Shown in pieces: positions 1 to 7,234 of a stretch of 37,651 bases of DNA. The DNA comes from Thermomicrobiales bacterium (GTDB taxonomy: Bacteria; Chloroflexota; Chloroflexia; Thermomicrobiales; UBA6265), in assembly GCA_041390825.1 (NCBI GenBank), contig JAWKPF010000038.1:1-37651 (forward strand). The letters are read 5' to 3'. Under the pieces are notes generated by a model that did not search any database, was not told where the DNA came from, and saw only the letters and a program-made list of their open reading frames with translations. Each line of letters begins with the position of its first letter. The stretch's first letter is position 1. Made by a program: the position numbers and the translations under genes.

Positions 1-223
1 CGCTCACCTCCCAATGCGCTTCCGGATAGGACGACACCACGGTGCCGAAATACGAAACGATCTCATCCGCCGGGCGAATCGGGGCAGAGTGCGGCAGCGC
101 GCGGAAGGTGGCGTGATCCGCCAGTGTGGCCAACAAGCGCTTCGGGTCGCGCGCATCGATGGCCGCGAAGAACTCGCGAGCCAGAATCTCGGCGATAGCG
201 GTTTCCCGATACGACAGGCTCAC
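1..223 (-). CDS. NTF2-like / SnoaL-type small protein, 3' end cut by window edge
   Basis: Reading leftwards from a GTG at 223, an open frame of 74 codons runs off the window. The product starts VSLSYRETAIAEILAREFFA and continues with a helix followed by a LLATLADHATFRAL stretch and ADEIVSYFGTVVSSYPEAHWEV. Two N-terminal helices, a 'D...LLA.LA.D..F' turn and a later strand with 'YPEAHWEV' are typical of the NTF2-like/SnoaL fold, which covers isomerases, dehydratases and many ligand-binding proteins of unknown role. No catalytic residue can be assigned from this part. The start lies 14 bp after the stop of the DinB-like gene on the same strand, so the two may be co-transcribed. No ATG is available nearby and the ribosome binding site is weak, so the exact start is uncertain. 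Confidence 0.6.
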   Translation of the reverse strand, partial: MSLSYRETAIAEILAREFFAAIDARDPKRLLATLADHATFRALPHSAPIRPADEIVSYFGTVVSSYPEAHWEVS

Positions 224-236
224 GCGCGGCTGCCTG

Positions 237-866
237 CTACCGGATCCGCTGCCGGACGGGGTAGATCGTCATCAAATCGGTCAGATGCACTCCGGAAACA
301 TCGTTGATGTTCTGCCGAACCCCGGTTGTGTGCAGCTGGACATCGATCAAGTGCAAGATGCGGGTGTCGTTCTCGGCCAAATACTCCGCGAGGGTGCGAA
401 TCTGCCAGTCGTGTTCCAAACGGCTGGTGCCAACTCGCTTCCAGGCATTGTCCGGCAGGCTGCGCAGGAGAGCGCAGGTGCTCTGCCGTAACCGGCGAAA
501 CTGCGCCAGAACCGACAGGGGAGAGCGGTCGAAACCCGGCTTGTCCTTCTCGGCGAAATAGCGCGGGTCCGGCAGCTTGTCCAGATCGGGGTTGATGCTG
601 TTGGCAATGGCGTTCATGCGCGCAAATGCGACTTGCTCGGTGTCGCGCAACTCCTGCAGCAGCTCGAAGACCGACTTCTCACCCCGGCGAGCGCTATGCA
701 TGAGCAGTTGCTTGTCTGTGATCGGCGTCAACCAGCGGGAGAGATGATTGACGGTCATCTGGAGACGCACGATGAGTGAATCGTTGTCCAGATCCTCGAC
801 CGGAAGATCCAATGCGTTGAGACGTTGACGTGCCGGTCCACCGGCGTTGGGCTGTTCGACCGCCAT
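237..866 (-). CDS. DinB-like four-helix protein, degenerate
   Basis: A 209-residue protein beginning MAVEQPNAGG. The ATG at 866 has GGAG about 10 bases upstream. The frame stays open further upstream, but an earlier start would run into the preceding gene, which ends at 916. The middle part (QMTVNHLSRWLTPI, then VFELLQELRDTEQVAFARMNAI, then the C-terminal helix TLAEYLAENDTRILHLIDVQL) has the spacing of DinB/YfiT-like proteins. Members of that superfamily often bind a divalent metal through three histidines and act as thiol transferases or hydrolases. Here the first metal position looks like Asp/Glu (LRDTEQ), and the last motif has only one usable histidine, so metal binding may be lost. The protein sits directly downstream of a second DinB-like gene. 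Function unknown. Confidence 0.65.
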   Translation of the reverse strand: MAVEQPNAGGPARQRLNALDLPVEDLDNDSLIVRLQMTVNHLSRWLTPITDKQLLMHSARRGEKSVFELLQELRDTEQVAFARMNAIANSINPDLDKLPDPRYFAEKDKPGFDRSPLSVLAQFRRLRQSTCALLRSLPDNAWKRVGTSRLEHDWQIRTLAEYLAENDTRILHLIDVQLHTTGVRQNINDVSGVHLTDLMTIYPVRQRIR

Positions 867-915
867 GCGTCGTTCACTCCACTCATGCCGCCCGGGCGAA
901 TCCCGGATCAGGTCA

Positions 916-1392
916 TTATCCCGCAAGAACCTCGCGCGCCTGGTCGAGGTGTTCGGAATCATGATCGCACAGATGGTCTTCCATCCACCCGAGCGTTATT
1001 TCACCGTAGAGGCTGTGATTTCCGATCCGGTCCCACGCATCGAGCGGCAGGGTCATGAGGTACTCGACATGCTCGTGTCGCAGATCGGCGAATTCGTCGA
1101 ATACCTCGCGCGGGTCTTGCCCGCGGTAGTCCCGCTCGATCGGCCAGAGTGCATCGTCATACCCTGGAATATCGGGCTGATCATCCTCGGCGATGCGGCG
1201 CGCCCGCTCGAGGTAGATCTCTTCCCAATCCCGAAGATGGGGAAGGATTTCGACGATGCCCCAACCGCCGTCACTTCCCGGGCGGTAGAGATCGTCCTCA
1301 TCATGCGCGGAAAACAACAGCCTGCGCAGATCGTCTGGAAAGCCAGCGAGGTCTTCCAGAATCTGCTCGCGCGAACGTCGGGATGGTTCCAT
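916..1392 (-). CDS. DinB-superfamily protein
   Basis: A 158-residue protein starting MEPSRRSREQILEDLAGFPD, chosen because GGGAG sits just before the ATG at 1392. The open frame continues upstream to 1482 but with arginine-rich, non-family sequence. Three helical segments carry likely metal ligands in the usual DinB_2 arrangement: ILPHLRDWEEIYLERA (His about 50 residues in), LRHEHVEYL, and HLCDHDSEHLDQ near the C-terminus. Characterised relatives are metal-dependent thiol S-transferases (bacillithiol or mycothiol) or damage-inducible proteins without assigned activity. Which thiol would be used here cannot be told. The next gene on the same strand is another DinB-like protein 49 bp downstream, suggesting duplication and a shared transcript. 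Confidence 0.75.
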   Translation of the reverse strand: MEPSRRSREQILEDLAGFPDDLRRLLFSAHDEDDLYRPGSDGGWGIVEILPHLRDWEEIYLERARRIAEDDQPDIPGYDDALWPIERDYRGQDPREVFDEFADLRHEHVEYLMTLPLDAWDRIGNHSLYGEITLGWMEDHLCDHDSEHLDQAREVLAG

Positions 1393-1514
1393 TCGCTCCC
1401 TGAACTGTCGACACGACGCCAACGATTGCCAGCCCGGCGCCGCCTGACGGCGGCCCGCAACCCGGCGAATGCCGTTGGTCAAGCATACAGGAAAGGCTCT
1501 CTCTGAGCGTTCCC

Positions 1515-2030
1515 TTATCGATTGACGAAAACCAGCGGGACAGGCAGAAAGACGGGGGACTCCGGATCAGGGCGCTGCGCCCAACACCCAAACTCCGGTT
1601 CGCCGTGCAGAAACGAGACGATGATCAGCCGCACATCCGGGTAATACGCCTCACGCGCATCTGTGGCGGAGATCGTCGGCGGCGATGACGGATGACTGTG
1701 CACGATCGCGCCGAACTGCCAGCCATGCGAACGCATCACCTTCATTGCGGCGATGACTTCACATGGGTCCATCGTGTACCGAACGGGGGATCGATCGATG
1801 TTGGTTCCGGGAAAGAAATGAACGCCTCGGTCGTGCTCGGACAGGCGTTCCGTGGCAACCAGCCCGCAACCCTCGTACGGTAGCCAGCCTGCTACATGGC
1901 GTACGATCTCCTGCCGCATGGTGGCAGGAATCACCAGTGGGCGAAACGGATCGTTCGCAGGCATCGGATGCTCTACAGTTGTCGCCGGATCGACCGGATC
2001 GGTGGGCTTGGCGCTCATCGACGCTAGCAT
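1515..2030 (-). CDS. JAMM/MPN-domain metallopeptidase (JAB family, M67)
   Basis: A protein of about 171 residues. The prokaryotic JAB signature is complete: an N-terminal glutamate in LPYEGCGLVA, then HSHPSSPPTISATD, which matches H-x-H-P-x(2)-P-x(2)-S-x(2)-D, with two histidines and one aspartate binding zinc and the serine aiding the oxyanion hole. Bacterial members cleave isopeptide or C-terminal bonds of ubiquitin-like sulfur carriers (MoaD, ThiS, CysO) or of cysteine adducts, as Mec does. No ThiF/MoeB-like or MoaD-like gene is next to it here, so the substrate is unknown. The ATG at 2030 is preferred because it leaves 26 bp to the divergent peptidase gene. ATGs at 2018 and 1964 are alternatives; the latter lies closest to the conserved domain. 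Confidence 0.85.
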   Translation of the reverse strand: MLASMSAKPTDPVDPATTVEHPMPANDPFRPLVIPATMRQEIVRHVAGWLPYEGCGLVATERLSEHDRGVHFFPGTNIDRSPVRYTMDPCEVIAAMKVMRSHGWQFGAIVHSHPSSPPTISATDAREAYYPDVRLIIVSFLHGEPEFGCWAQRPDPESPVFLPVPLVFVNR

Positions 2031-2056
2031 AGTCTCAGGAGTCCCCCGGCACGCAA

Positions 2057-3625
2057 ATGTCATGTCCACAGAGGTTCACCCGCTTCATCTCGCTGATCGC
2101 GTCGTTGCTCATCATCGTGAGCGTTGCCCCAGCGGCGACAGCGCAATCACCCAGCGCGCGGTCGTCGAGCAATGTGCTCTTTGCCGATATGATTCCGTCG
2201 CTGTCTGGCGAGATCGAGCAAACGTTCGAGGGAACGTTGCCGGTCTATCACGTCACCGGCAGCCTGGTGCCCGCATCCGACCAACCAGCCCGCATCGAGG
2301 GTCATCTGACGTTGGACTACGTGAACTTCACCGAGGTTCCACAGGAGCAGATCCATCTGCGGCTCTACCCCAACTTCGAGGATTATGGCGGCGGTTCGAT
2401 GGAGCTGGCGAACGTGACCGTCGCCAATCAGGCGGTCGAGCCAGTCACCGGTGCGGATACGACGTTGGTGTCGCTGCCGCTGGCAACGCCGTTGGAACCT
2501 GGCGACAGCGTCACCGTCGCCCTCGATTTCGTCACGACGATCCCGCTCGATCCAGTCACCAGCTATGGCATGTTCGGGTATTTCAGTGATTCGTCGTCCT
2601 ACAACCTGGCTCAATGGATGCCCCTCCTGGCGGGATGGGATCCAGCCAATGGATGGGTGCTCGACGTGCCAAACACTGTTGGCGACCCGGTCTTCTCCAA
2701 TTCCGCCATGTTCGACATCACCCTGACCGCGCCGGCCGATATCACATTCGTCACCAGCGGTTCCGAGGTGTCGCAGGAACCAATCGGCCCGCTCACCACA
2801 CACCGCTGGACCGCCGGTCCGATGCGCGATTTCGTCATGTCCGCGGGCACGACGCTGCAGATGATGTCCGAGCAGGTGGGGGAAACCACCATCAACTCCT
2901 GGTACTTCCCGGGGTATGAGGAAGCGGCGGCGCTGGTCCTCCAGTATGCGGTCGATTCGTTCCGGGTCTTCTCGGAGTCATTCGGCGCCTATCCCTATAC
3001 CGAAATGGACCTCGTGCAGACCCGATTGGGCGATCAGGCCGCCGGGGTCGAGTTCCCAGGCATCATGTACATCGGCTCCTACCACTACGACCCCAACAGT
3101 GATTACCTCCGCTTCACCACGGTGCACGAGGTAGCGCACCAGTGGTGGTACGGCATCGTCGGCAACAATCAGTATCTGCATGCGTTCATCGACGAAGCAC
3201 TGGCCAACGAGAGCTCGATGATCTATCGGCAAGCGATCGACGGACCGGAAGCCGCCGAGCAATGGATTCTCGATTACCTCAAGCGGCCGTTCCTTTCCAT
3301 CCTCTTTGGCAATATCGGCGATCAGGTGGTCGATCAGCCAAGCGCTGACTTTCTGACCAACGGCCCCTATGGCCGAACCGTCTACGGCAAAGGCGCGCTC
3401 GGGTTCGACATGATCCGGCGCGCTATCGGCGACGACGCCTTTTTCCAGGGTCTTCAGGACTACGTGGCAGCGCACCGCTTCGGTATCGCGCAACCGGAAG
3501 ACCTGCTCACCGCCCTGGAAACCGCCTCCGGTCAGGACCTCGACGAACTCTGGGCTCATTGGTTCGAGCGCACCGAGGGTGAACAGGACTTCACGCCGGA
3601 AGACATCATGGAGATCAACGGCTAA
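2057..3625 (+). CDS. secreted M1-family (gluzincin) metallopeptidase
   Basis: A 522-residue protein. The N-terminus MSCPQRFTRFISLIASLLII followed by VSVAPAATAQS is a signal peptide with an Ala-x-Ala cleavage site, so the enzyme is exported. The zinc site is complete: H357-E358-V-A-H361 with the third ligand E380 in FIDEALANE, the HExxH-18-E spacing of M1 aminopeptidases. A tryptophan pair (HQWWYG) follows the motif as in the family. The segment AAGVEFPGIMYIG about 25 residues before HExxH occupies the place of the GxMEN substrate loop. The upstream region is the beta-rich N-terminal domain. At 522 residues it lacks the long C-terminal helical domain of classical aminopeptidase N. The start overlaps the 5' region of the divergent JAMM gene, so the two genes share a very short promoter region. 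Confidence 0.88.
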   Translation: MSCPQRFTRFISLIASLLIIVSVAPAATAQSPSARSSSNVLFADMIPSLSGEIEQTFEGTLPVYHVTGSLVPASDQPARIEGHLTLDYVNFTEVPQEQIHLRLYPNFEDYGGGSMELANVTVANQAVEPVTGADTTLVSLPLATPLEPGDSVTVALDFVTTIPLDPVTSYGMFGYFSDSSSYNLAQWMPLLAGWDPANGWVLDVPNTVGDPVFSNSAMFDITLTAPADITFVTSGSEVSQEPIGPLTTHRWTAGPMRDFVMSAGTTLQMMSEQVGETTINSWYFPGYEEAAALVLQYAVDSFRVFSESFGAYPYTEMDLVQTRLGDQAAGVEFPGIMYIGSYHYDPNSDYLRFTTVHEVAHQWWYGIVGNNQYLHAFIDEALANESSMIYRQAIDGPEAAEQWILDYLKRPFLSILFGNIGDQVVDQPSADFLTNGPYGRTVYGKGALGFDMIRRAIGDDAFFQGLQDYVAAHRFGIAQPEDLLTALETASGQDLDELWAHWFERTEGEQDFTPEDIMEING

Positions 3626-3701
3626 CGCGACGGGTCCCGGTGTCGGGAGACGGAACTCGGAGCGGCGTGGCCTCGATGGGGTGTTTGCGGGGGAAGCGTA
3701 G

Positions 3702-4856
3702 GTGAAGCGGTTAACCGGGCCTGTGGCGCCAGCAGTGTTGTTCGCGATCGCGACGCGGATAGCACTGGCGTTTGCGGTCTGGATAACTGGGCGATCGCTG
3801 CCGAAGTTGGGGCTCTATCCTGCTCAGCTTCCGGACAGTTTTCTGCCCGATCACCCGGCGCTCGACGGCTGGGCTCGATGGGATGCCGCGCATTATGTCG
3901 CGCTTGCGCGATTCGGCTATTCTTCGGCCAATCCAAGCGATGGCGACGGCCTCGGTTTCCTACCGCTGTTTCCCCTGCTCATGCGCGGGCTCGCACGTGT
4001 CTCGGGCTCGGCCCAAACCGATGCGGCGTACGCAGTCGCCGGCATAGCGCTCGCAAACATCTGCTTTGTCATCGCCGTGGCGCTCTTCGCCAGGCTTTCC
4101 GGGCGAATTCTCTCGGGACACACCGCGGTCTACCCGGTCATGTTGCTCTGCCTCATGCCCTACTCGTTTTTTCTGAACGCGGCCTACTCCGAATCGCTCT
4201 TTCTCGTCATCGTGCTCGTCTCATTGGTGCTGGCAATGGATGGCAAGTGGCTCGGCGCTGGCGCCATCGCTGCGCTTGCTTCGCTCACGCGTCTGGCGGG
4301 CCTCGCGCTCGCCCCGGCGCTCTTCTGGGGCGCGTGGAAAGACGGGGTGCGTGGCTGGCGCCTGATCGCCACTGGATTGCTGCCATTCGGCGGCTTCGCC
4401 GCCTACTCGCTATACACCGCTATCTGGCACGACGATGCCTTCGCCTACTTCACTGCGCAAGAGCATTGGGGTGGTTGGGACGAGCATGTGCGTTTCTATG
4501 CAGAGCTTTTCGTGCGCAGCCCTGGCGAGGCAATTGGTGGCGATCCCCGCCATCTCGTGATCGTGCTGAATCTGATCGTTGGGCTCGTCTTCCTGGCGTT
4601 GCTTCCCCTCGCCTGGAAACGCCTGCCGCCGGCCATCGCGATGTTCACGGTCGTCACCGTGATTGCGCACCTGCTCGTGACGTGGGTTTCGCTAGGACGC
4701 TATCTGTTGCCGTCGATCGGCATCTATCTGGTGCTGGGCGCAATCGTCGCCTCGCCACGCTGGTCCGGCTGGGCGCGTGACGCCCTCTTCGCCTGCCTGG
4801 CAATCCTGTTGGCCACCCTGACGATCTTGTTCAGCCGCGGATTCTGGGTGGTGTAG
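3702..4856 (+). CDS. integral-membrane mannosyltransferase, PIG-V (GT76)-like
   Basis: A 384-residue polytopic membrane protein starting with GTG, preceded by GGGGGAAG. The sequence shows a first membrane helix (PAVLFAIATRIALAFAVWI), an extracytoplasmic loop with LDGWARWDAAHYVALARFGY, then FLPLFPLLMRGLARV and about eight more hydrophobic helices. The WDAxHY motif with a loop aspartate after helix 1 is the hallmark of PIG-V/Mannosyl_trans2 proteins, GT-C enzymes that use a polyprenyl-phosphate sugar donor. In bacteria these act in envelope glycan or glycolipid assembly, or in protein O-mannosylation; the acceptor here is unknown. The stop codon is followed after one base by the heptanucleotide array. 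It lies 76 bp after the metallopeptidase gene on the same strand and may share its transcript. Confidence 0.82.
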   Translation: MKRLTGPVAPAVLFAIATRIALAFAVWITGRSLPKLGLYPAQLPDSFLPDHPALDGWARWDAAHYVALARFGYSSANPSDGDGLGFLPLFPLLMRGLARVSGSAQTDAAYAVAGIALANICFVIAVALFARLSGRILSGHTAVYPVMLLCLMPYSFFLNAAYSESLFLVIVLVSLVLAMDGKWLGAGAIAALASLTRLAGLALAPALFWGAWKDGVRGWRLIATGLLPFGGFAAYSLYTAIWHDDAFAYFTAQEHWGGWDEHVRFYAELFVRSPGEAIGGDPRHLVIVLNLIVGLVFLALLPLAWKRLPPAIAMFTVVTVIAHLLVTWVSLGRYLLPSIGIYLVLGAIVASPRWSGWARDALFACLAILLATLTILFSRGFWVV

Positions 4857-4857
4857 G

Positions 4858-5053
4858 GAGCGACGGGCAACAGGCAACAGGCAATGGGCAATGGGCAACG
4901 GGCAACAGGCAACGGGCAATAGGCAAGAGGCAACGGGCAATAGGCAACGGGCAACAGGCAACAGGCAACAGGCAATAGGCAACAGGCAACGGGCAACAGG
5001 CGACTAGCGACTGACAACTGACAACTGACAACTGACAACTAGCGACTAACGAC
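4858..5053. repeat. degenerate heptanucleotide tandem array (27-28 units)
   Basis: An unbroken run of 7-bp units from 4865 to 5053 (27 units exactly, 189 bp), with a further related unit, gagcgac, at 4858-4864. Units 1-19 follow RGGCAAY (aggcaac, gggcaac, aggcaat, gggcaat, and one aggcaag), unit 20 is aggcgac, then tagcgac, four identical tgacaac, tagcgac and taacgac. The array begins one base after the mannosyltransferase stop codon and ends 17 bp before the 3' end of the convergent nudC gene. No single-base indel breaks the register. The minus strand is open in all frames and would encode repeated LLPVACC, but no start or ribosome site supports translation. Confidence 0.95.
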
Positions 5054-5070
5054 CAATCCTGGCCTTGATT

Positions 5071-5895
5071 CTATGAGTGCCGTTCGATCCAGTCGTCGAT
5101 CAGGCGGCGGGCGATGCTGATCTTTCCGGGGAGCAGTGGCAAGTCGTCCGGAGTAAACCACTTGGCGTCGCCAATTTCGGCGTCTTCCAGTTCGATCTCG
5201 CCGCCAGCATAGCGCGCGTTGAAGCCGATCATGAGCGAGTTCGGGAAGGGCCACGGCTGGCTGCCGAAGTAGCGCACGTTGTCGACATCGATACCGACTT
5301 CTTCCTTGACCTCACGCGCGACTGCCTCTTCCAGCGACTCTCCCGGTTCCACGAACCCGGCCACGCAGCTGTACACGCCCGGCGCGAAGTTCACCCCATG
5401 CGCCAGGAGGCAGGCGCCGTCCCGCTCGACGGTCATGATGACCGCAGGGGAAAGCCGCGGATAGTTGAAAAGGCCACAATCGGGACATCTGGTGGCGCGG
5501 TCGCCATCGACCAGGTCGGTCTGCGCCCCGCAGCGACCGCAGTACTTGTGATTGCGACGCCAGTCGAGCAACTGCACCGCGCGTCCGGCCAATGCGAACA
5601 ACTGGTCGTCGACCGCGCCATAGACGGAACGCAACCCGGCCAGTTCCCAACCGTCGGGGAACTCCTCGCTGCGCTCGCTCAACTCCCAGGCGATCAGATC
5701 GGAACCATCCAGCTCGCCAAGGTAGGTTTCCAGTCCAAGATCGAGCTGGAGTTGCTCGAGTTCGGCGAGCTTGGGAATCGCGAACGAATCACCGGAACGC
5801 ACGACCAGCAGTTCATTCTTGTGAAAGGCAAACGAGATCGCTTCGGAGCGATCGTAGCTCCCGGACGGACGTACCAGCGATCGAAAGGGCTTCAC
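5071..5895 (-). CDS. nudC: NADH pyrophosphatase (Nudix hydrolase)
   Basis: A 274-residue protein. NudC splits NAD(H) to NMN(H) and AMP and, in some bacteria, removes NAD caps from RNA 5' ends. Seen directly: an N-terminal beta domain, a zinc ribbon with C119, C122, C137 and C140, a full Nudix box at residues 180-202 (GFVEPGESLEEAVAREVKEE then VGI) and the downstream SQPWPFPNSLM motif, which distinguishes the NADH pyrophosphatase subfamily from other Nudix enzymes. Length is normal for the family. It is divergent from rlmN, with about 77 bp between the two starts, and its 3' end faces the heptanucleotide array. Confident call. Confidence 0.95.
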   Translation of the reverse strand: MKPFRSLVRPSGSYDRSEAISFAFHKNELLVVRSGDSFAIPKLAELEQLQLDLGLETYLGELDGSDLIAWELSERSEEFPDGWELAGLRSVYGAVDDQLFALAGRAVQLLDWRRNHKYCGRCGAQTDLVDGDRATRCPDCGLFNYPRLSPAVIMTVERDGACLLAHGVNFAPGVYSCVAGFVEPGESLEEAVAREVKEEVGIDVDNVRYFGSQPWPFPNSLMIGFNARYAGGEIELEDAEIGDAKWFTPDDLPLLPGKISIARRLIDDWIERHS

Positions 5896-5972
5896 GGGCC
5901 GTTGCTCCTATACTTGGCGTGACGTTCGATTCTGTCCGCCATCGGCCGCTCTCCAGACTGACCAGCACTATC

Positions 5973-7064
5973 ATGACCGAAACCATCGATTCCGACGTTC
6001 TCATCATGCCTGCCCGCGGCCGCCGTGTCACGCGCACGACCCTGTACGATCTGGGTTTCGACGCGCTGAGGACACGAATGGTCGAACTCGGCCAGCAACC
6101 CTTCCGTGCCGCCCAGGTCTTCGACTGGACATACAAGAAGCTGGCAGTGAGCTACGACGCGATGTCGAACCTGCCCGCCGAGCTGCGCGCGTCACTTTCC
6201 GAAACGCTTCCGATGGATCCACTGAAGCTGGTCCACGCCATCGAAACCGACGATGGCGAAACGGTCAAGATGCTCTACACCACGCACGACGGCCAGCTGG
6301 TCGAAACCGTCCTGATGTTCTATCCCGACCGGGCGACCGTCTGTGTCTCGTGCCAGGTCGGGTGCGCGGTCGGCTGTGCGTTTTGCGCGACCGGACTCGG
6401 GGGATTGCAACGCAATCTGAACGCCGGCGAGATGGTGGTGCAAGCCGTCGATGCGGCCCGCATGGCGCGTGAGCGTGGGCGGCCGTTGACAAATCTGGTC
6501 ATGATGGGCATGGGCGAACCGTTTCACAACTACCGTGAAACGATGACTTTCATCGGCATCCTCAACGACAAACGTGGAATGAACTTCGGCGCGCGGCGCA
6601 TCACCGTTTCGACTTCGGGCATCGTGCCAGGCATCGAGAAGTTGGCCGCGGAACCGATCCAGGTCAATCTCGCCATCTCCCTGCACGCCCCGAACGACGA
6701 ACTGCGCAGCAGTCTGGTGCCCATCAACAACCGGTTCCCGATCGAGGTGCTCATGGCGGCCGCGCGTGACTACATCGCCCGCACGGGACGACGTATCTCC
6801 TTCGAATATGCCCTGATGAAAGGCATCAACGACAGCGACGAAATTGCGGCGGAACTGGCCGATCTTCTGCAGGGGATGCTCTGCCACGTCAACATCATCC
6901 CGCTGAACCCCGTCGATGTCCTCCCCTATGAACGACCCGAGGCGGCCGATATCGACCGGTTCGCGGCCGTCCTCGAATCGCGCGGTATCCCCACCACGGT
7001 GCGCTACTCACGCGGGGTCGAGATTGCCGCGGCGTGCGGCCAGCTCAGGGCGAAGTTTCAGTAG
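5973..7064 (+). CDS. rlmN: 23S rRNA (A2503-C2)/tRNA (A37-C2) methyltransferase
   Basis: A 363-residue radical SAM enzyme that methylates C2 of adenine in 23S rRNA A2503 and in some tRNAs. The cluster-binding motif is C131-A-V-G-C135-A-F-C138, the CxxxCxxC of this family. The C-terminal catalytic cysteine is C355 in ACGQLRAKF, which carries the methyl group intermediate. NLVMMGMGEPFHNY and VNIIPLNPV are standard RlmN blocks. The ATG at 5973 gives a normal length; an ATG at 6006 (MPARGRRVTRTTLYDL) is possible. The open frame extends far upstream but in a non-family, arginine-rich sequence antisense to nudC. Resistance paralogue Cfr has a similar core, but the blocks here read as housekeeping RlmN. 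Confidence 0.95.
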   Translation: MTETIDSDVLIMPARGRRVTRTTLYDLGFDALRTRMVELGQQPFRAAQVFDWTYKKLAVSYDAMSNLPAELRASLSETLPMDPLKLVHAIETDDGETVKMLYTTHDGQLVETVLMFYPDRATVCVSCQVGCAVGCAFCATGLGGLQRNLNAGEMVVQAVDAARMARERGRPLTNLVMMGMGEPFHNYRETMTFIGILNDKRGMNFGARRITVSTSGIVPGIEKLAAEPIQVNLAISLHAPNDELRSSLVPINNRFPIEVLMAAARDYIARTGRRISFEYALMKGINDSDEIAAELADLLQGMLCHVNIIPLNPVDVLPYERPEAADIDRFAAVLESRGIPTTVRYSRGVEIAAACGQLRAKFQ

Positions 7065-7073
7065 GGCTACTTG

Positions 7074-7157
7074 TCCGGAGCCCGGAGCCCGGAGCCCGGA
7101 GCCCGGAGCCCGGAGCCCGGAGCCCGGAGCCCGGAGCCCGGAGCCCGGAGCCCGGAG
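7074..7157. repeat. perfect heptanucleotide tandem array, 12 units
   Basis: One tccggag unit at 7074-7080 followed by eleven identical cccggag units ending at 7157. It starts 9 bp after the rlmN stop codon, in the gap between rlmN and the convergent aminotransferase gene. The array is free of stop codons in all frames (ARSPEPG on the plus strand, APGSGLR on the minus strand), so spurious short open frames cover it. Perfect identity of eleven units points to recent expansion or active homogenisation, in contrast to the older-looking array at 4858-5053. Confidence 0.97.
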
Positions 7158-7174
7158 ATTGTCGTGATGGAGGG

Positions 7175-7187
7175 CGTGACTGTCACG
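7175..7187. other. short palindrome after the heptad array
   Basis: CGTGAC-t-GTCACG is a 6+1+6 inverted repeat, extendable on both sides by GG/CC with one G-T pair. It lies 18 bp after the heptad array and 48 bp before the aminotransferase 3' end. The one-base centre makes a tight RNA hairpin unlikely without opening the inner pairs, so it could be a DNA-binding site or part of the convergent 3'-end region. No T-run follows. Confidence 0.4.
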
Positions 7188-7234
7188 TCCTCTGGTCACG
7201 GTACACTGGACTTCTCCGGACTCCGGACCCGGCT

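Noticed and set aside
4692..5038. Minus-strand open frames through the first heptad array encoding repeated LLPVACC
   Set aside because: They are open only because the 7-bp unit has no stop in that strand. No ribosome site or family match, and they run into the mannosyltransferase gene antisense.
4858..5053. CRISPR array
   Set aside because: Units are 7 bp, contiguous and have no unique spacers; no cas gene in the window.
6916..7199. Open frames over the second heptad array (ARSPEPG repeats, APGSGLR repeats)
   Set aside because: Same effect of a stop-free 7-bp unit; no ribosome site, and part overlaps rlmN.
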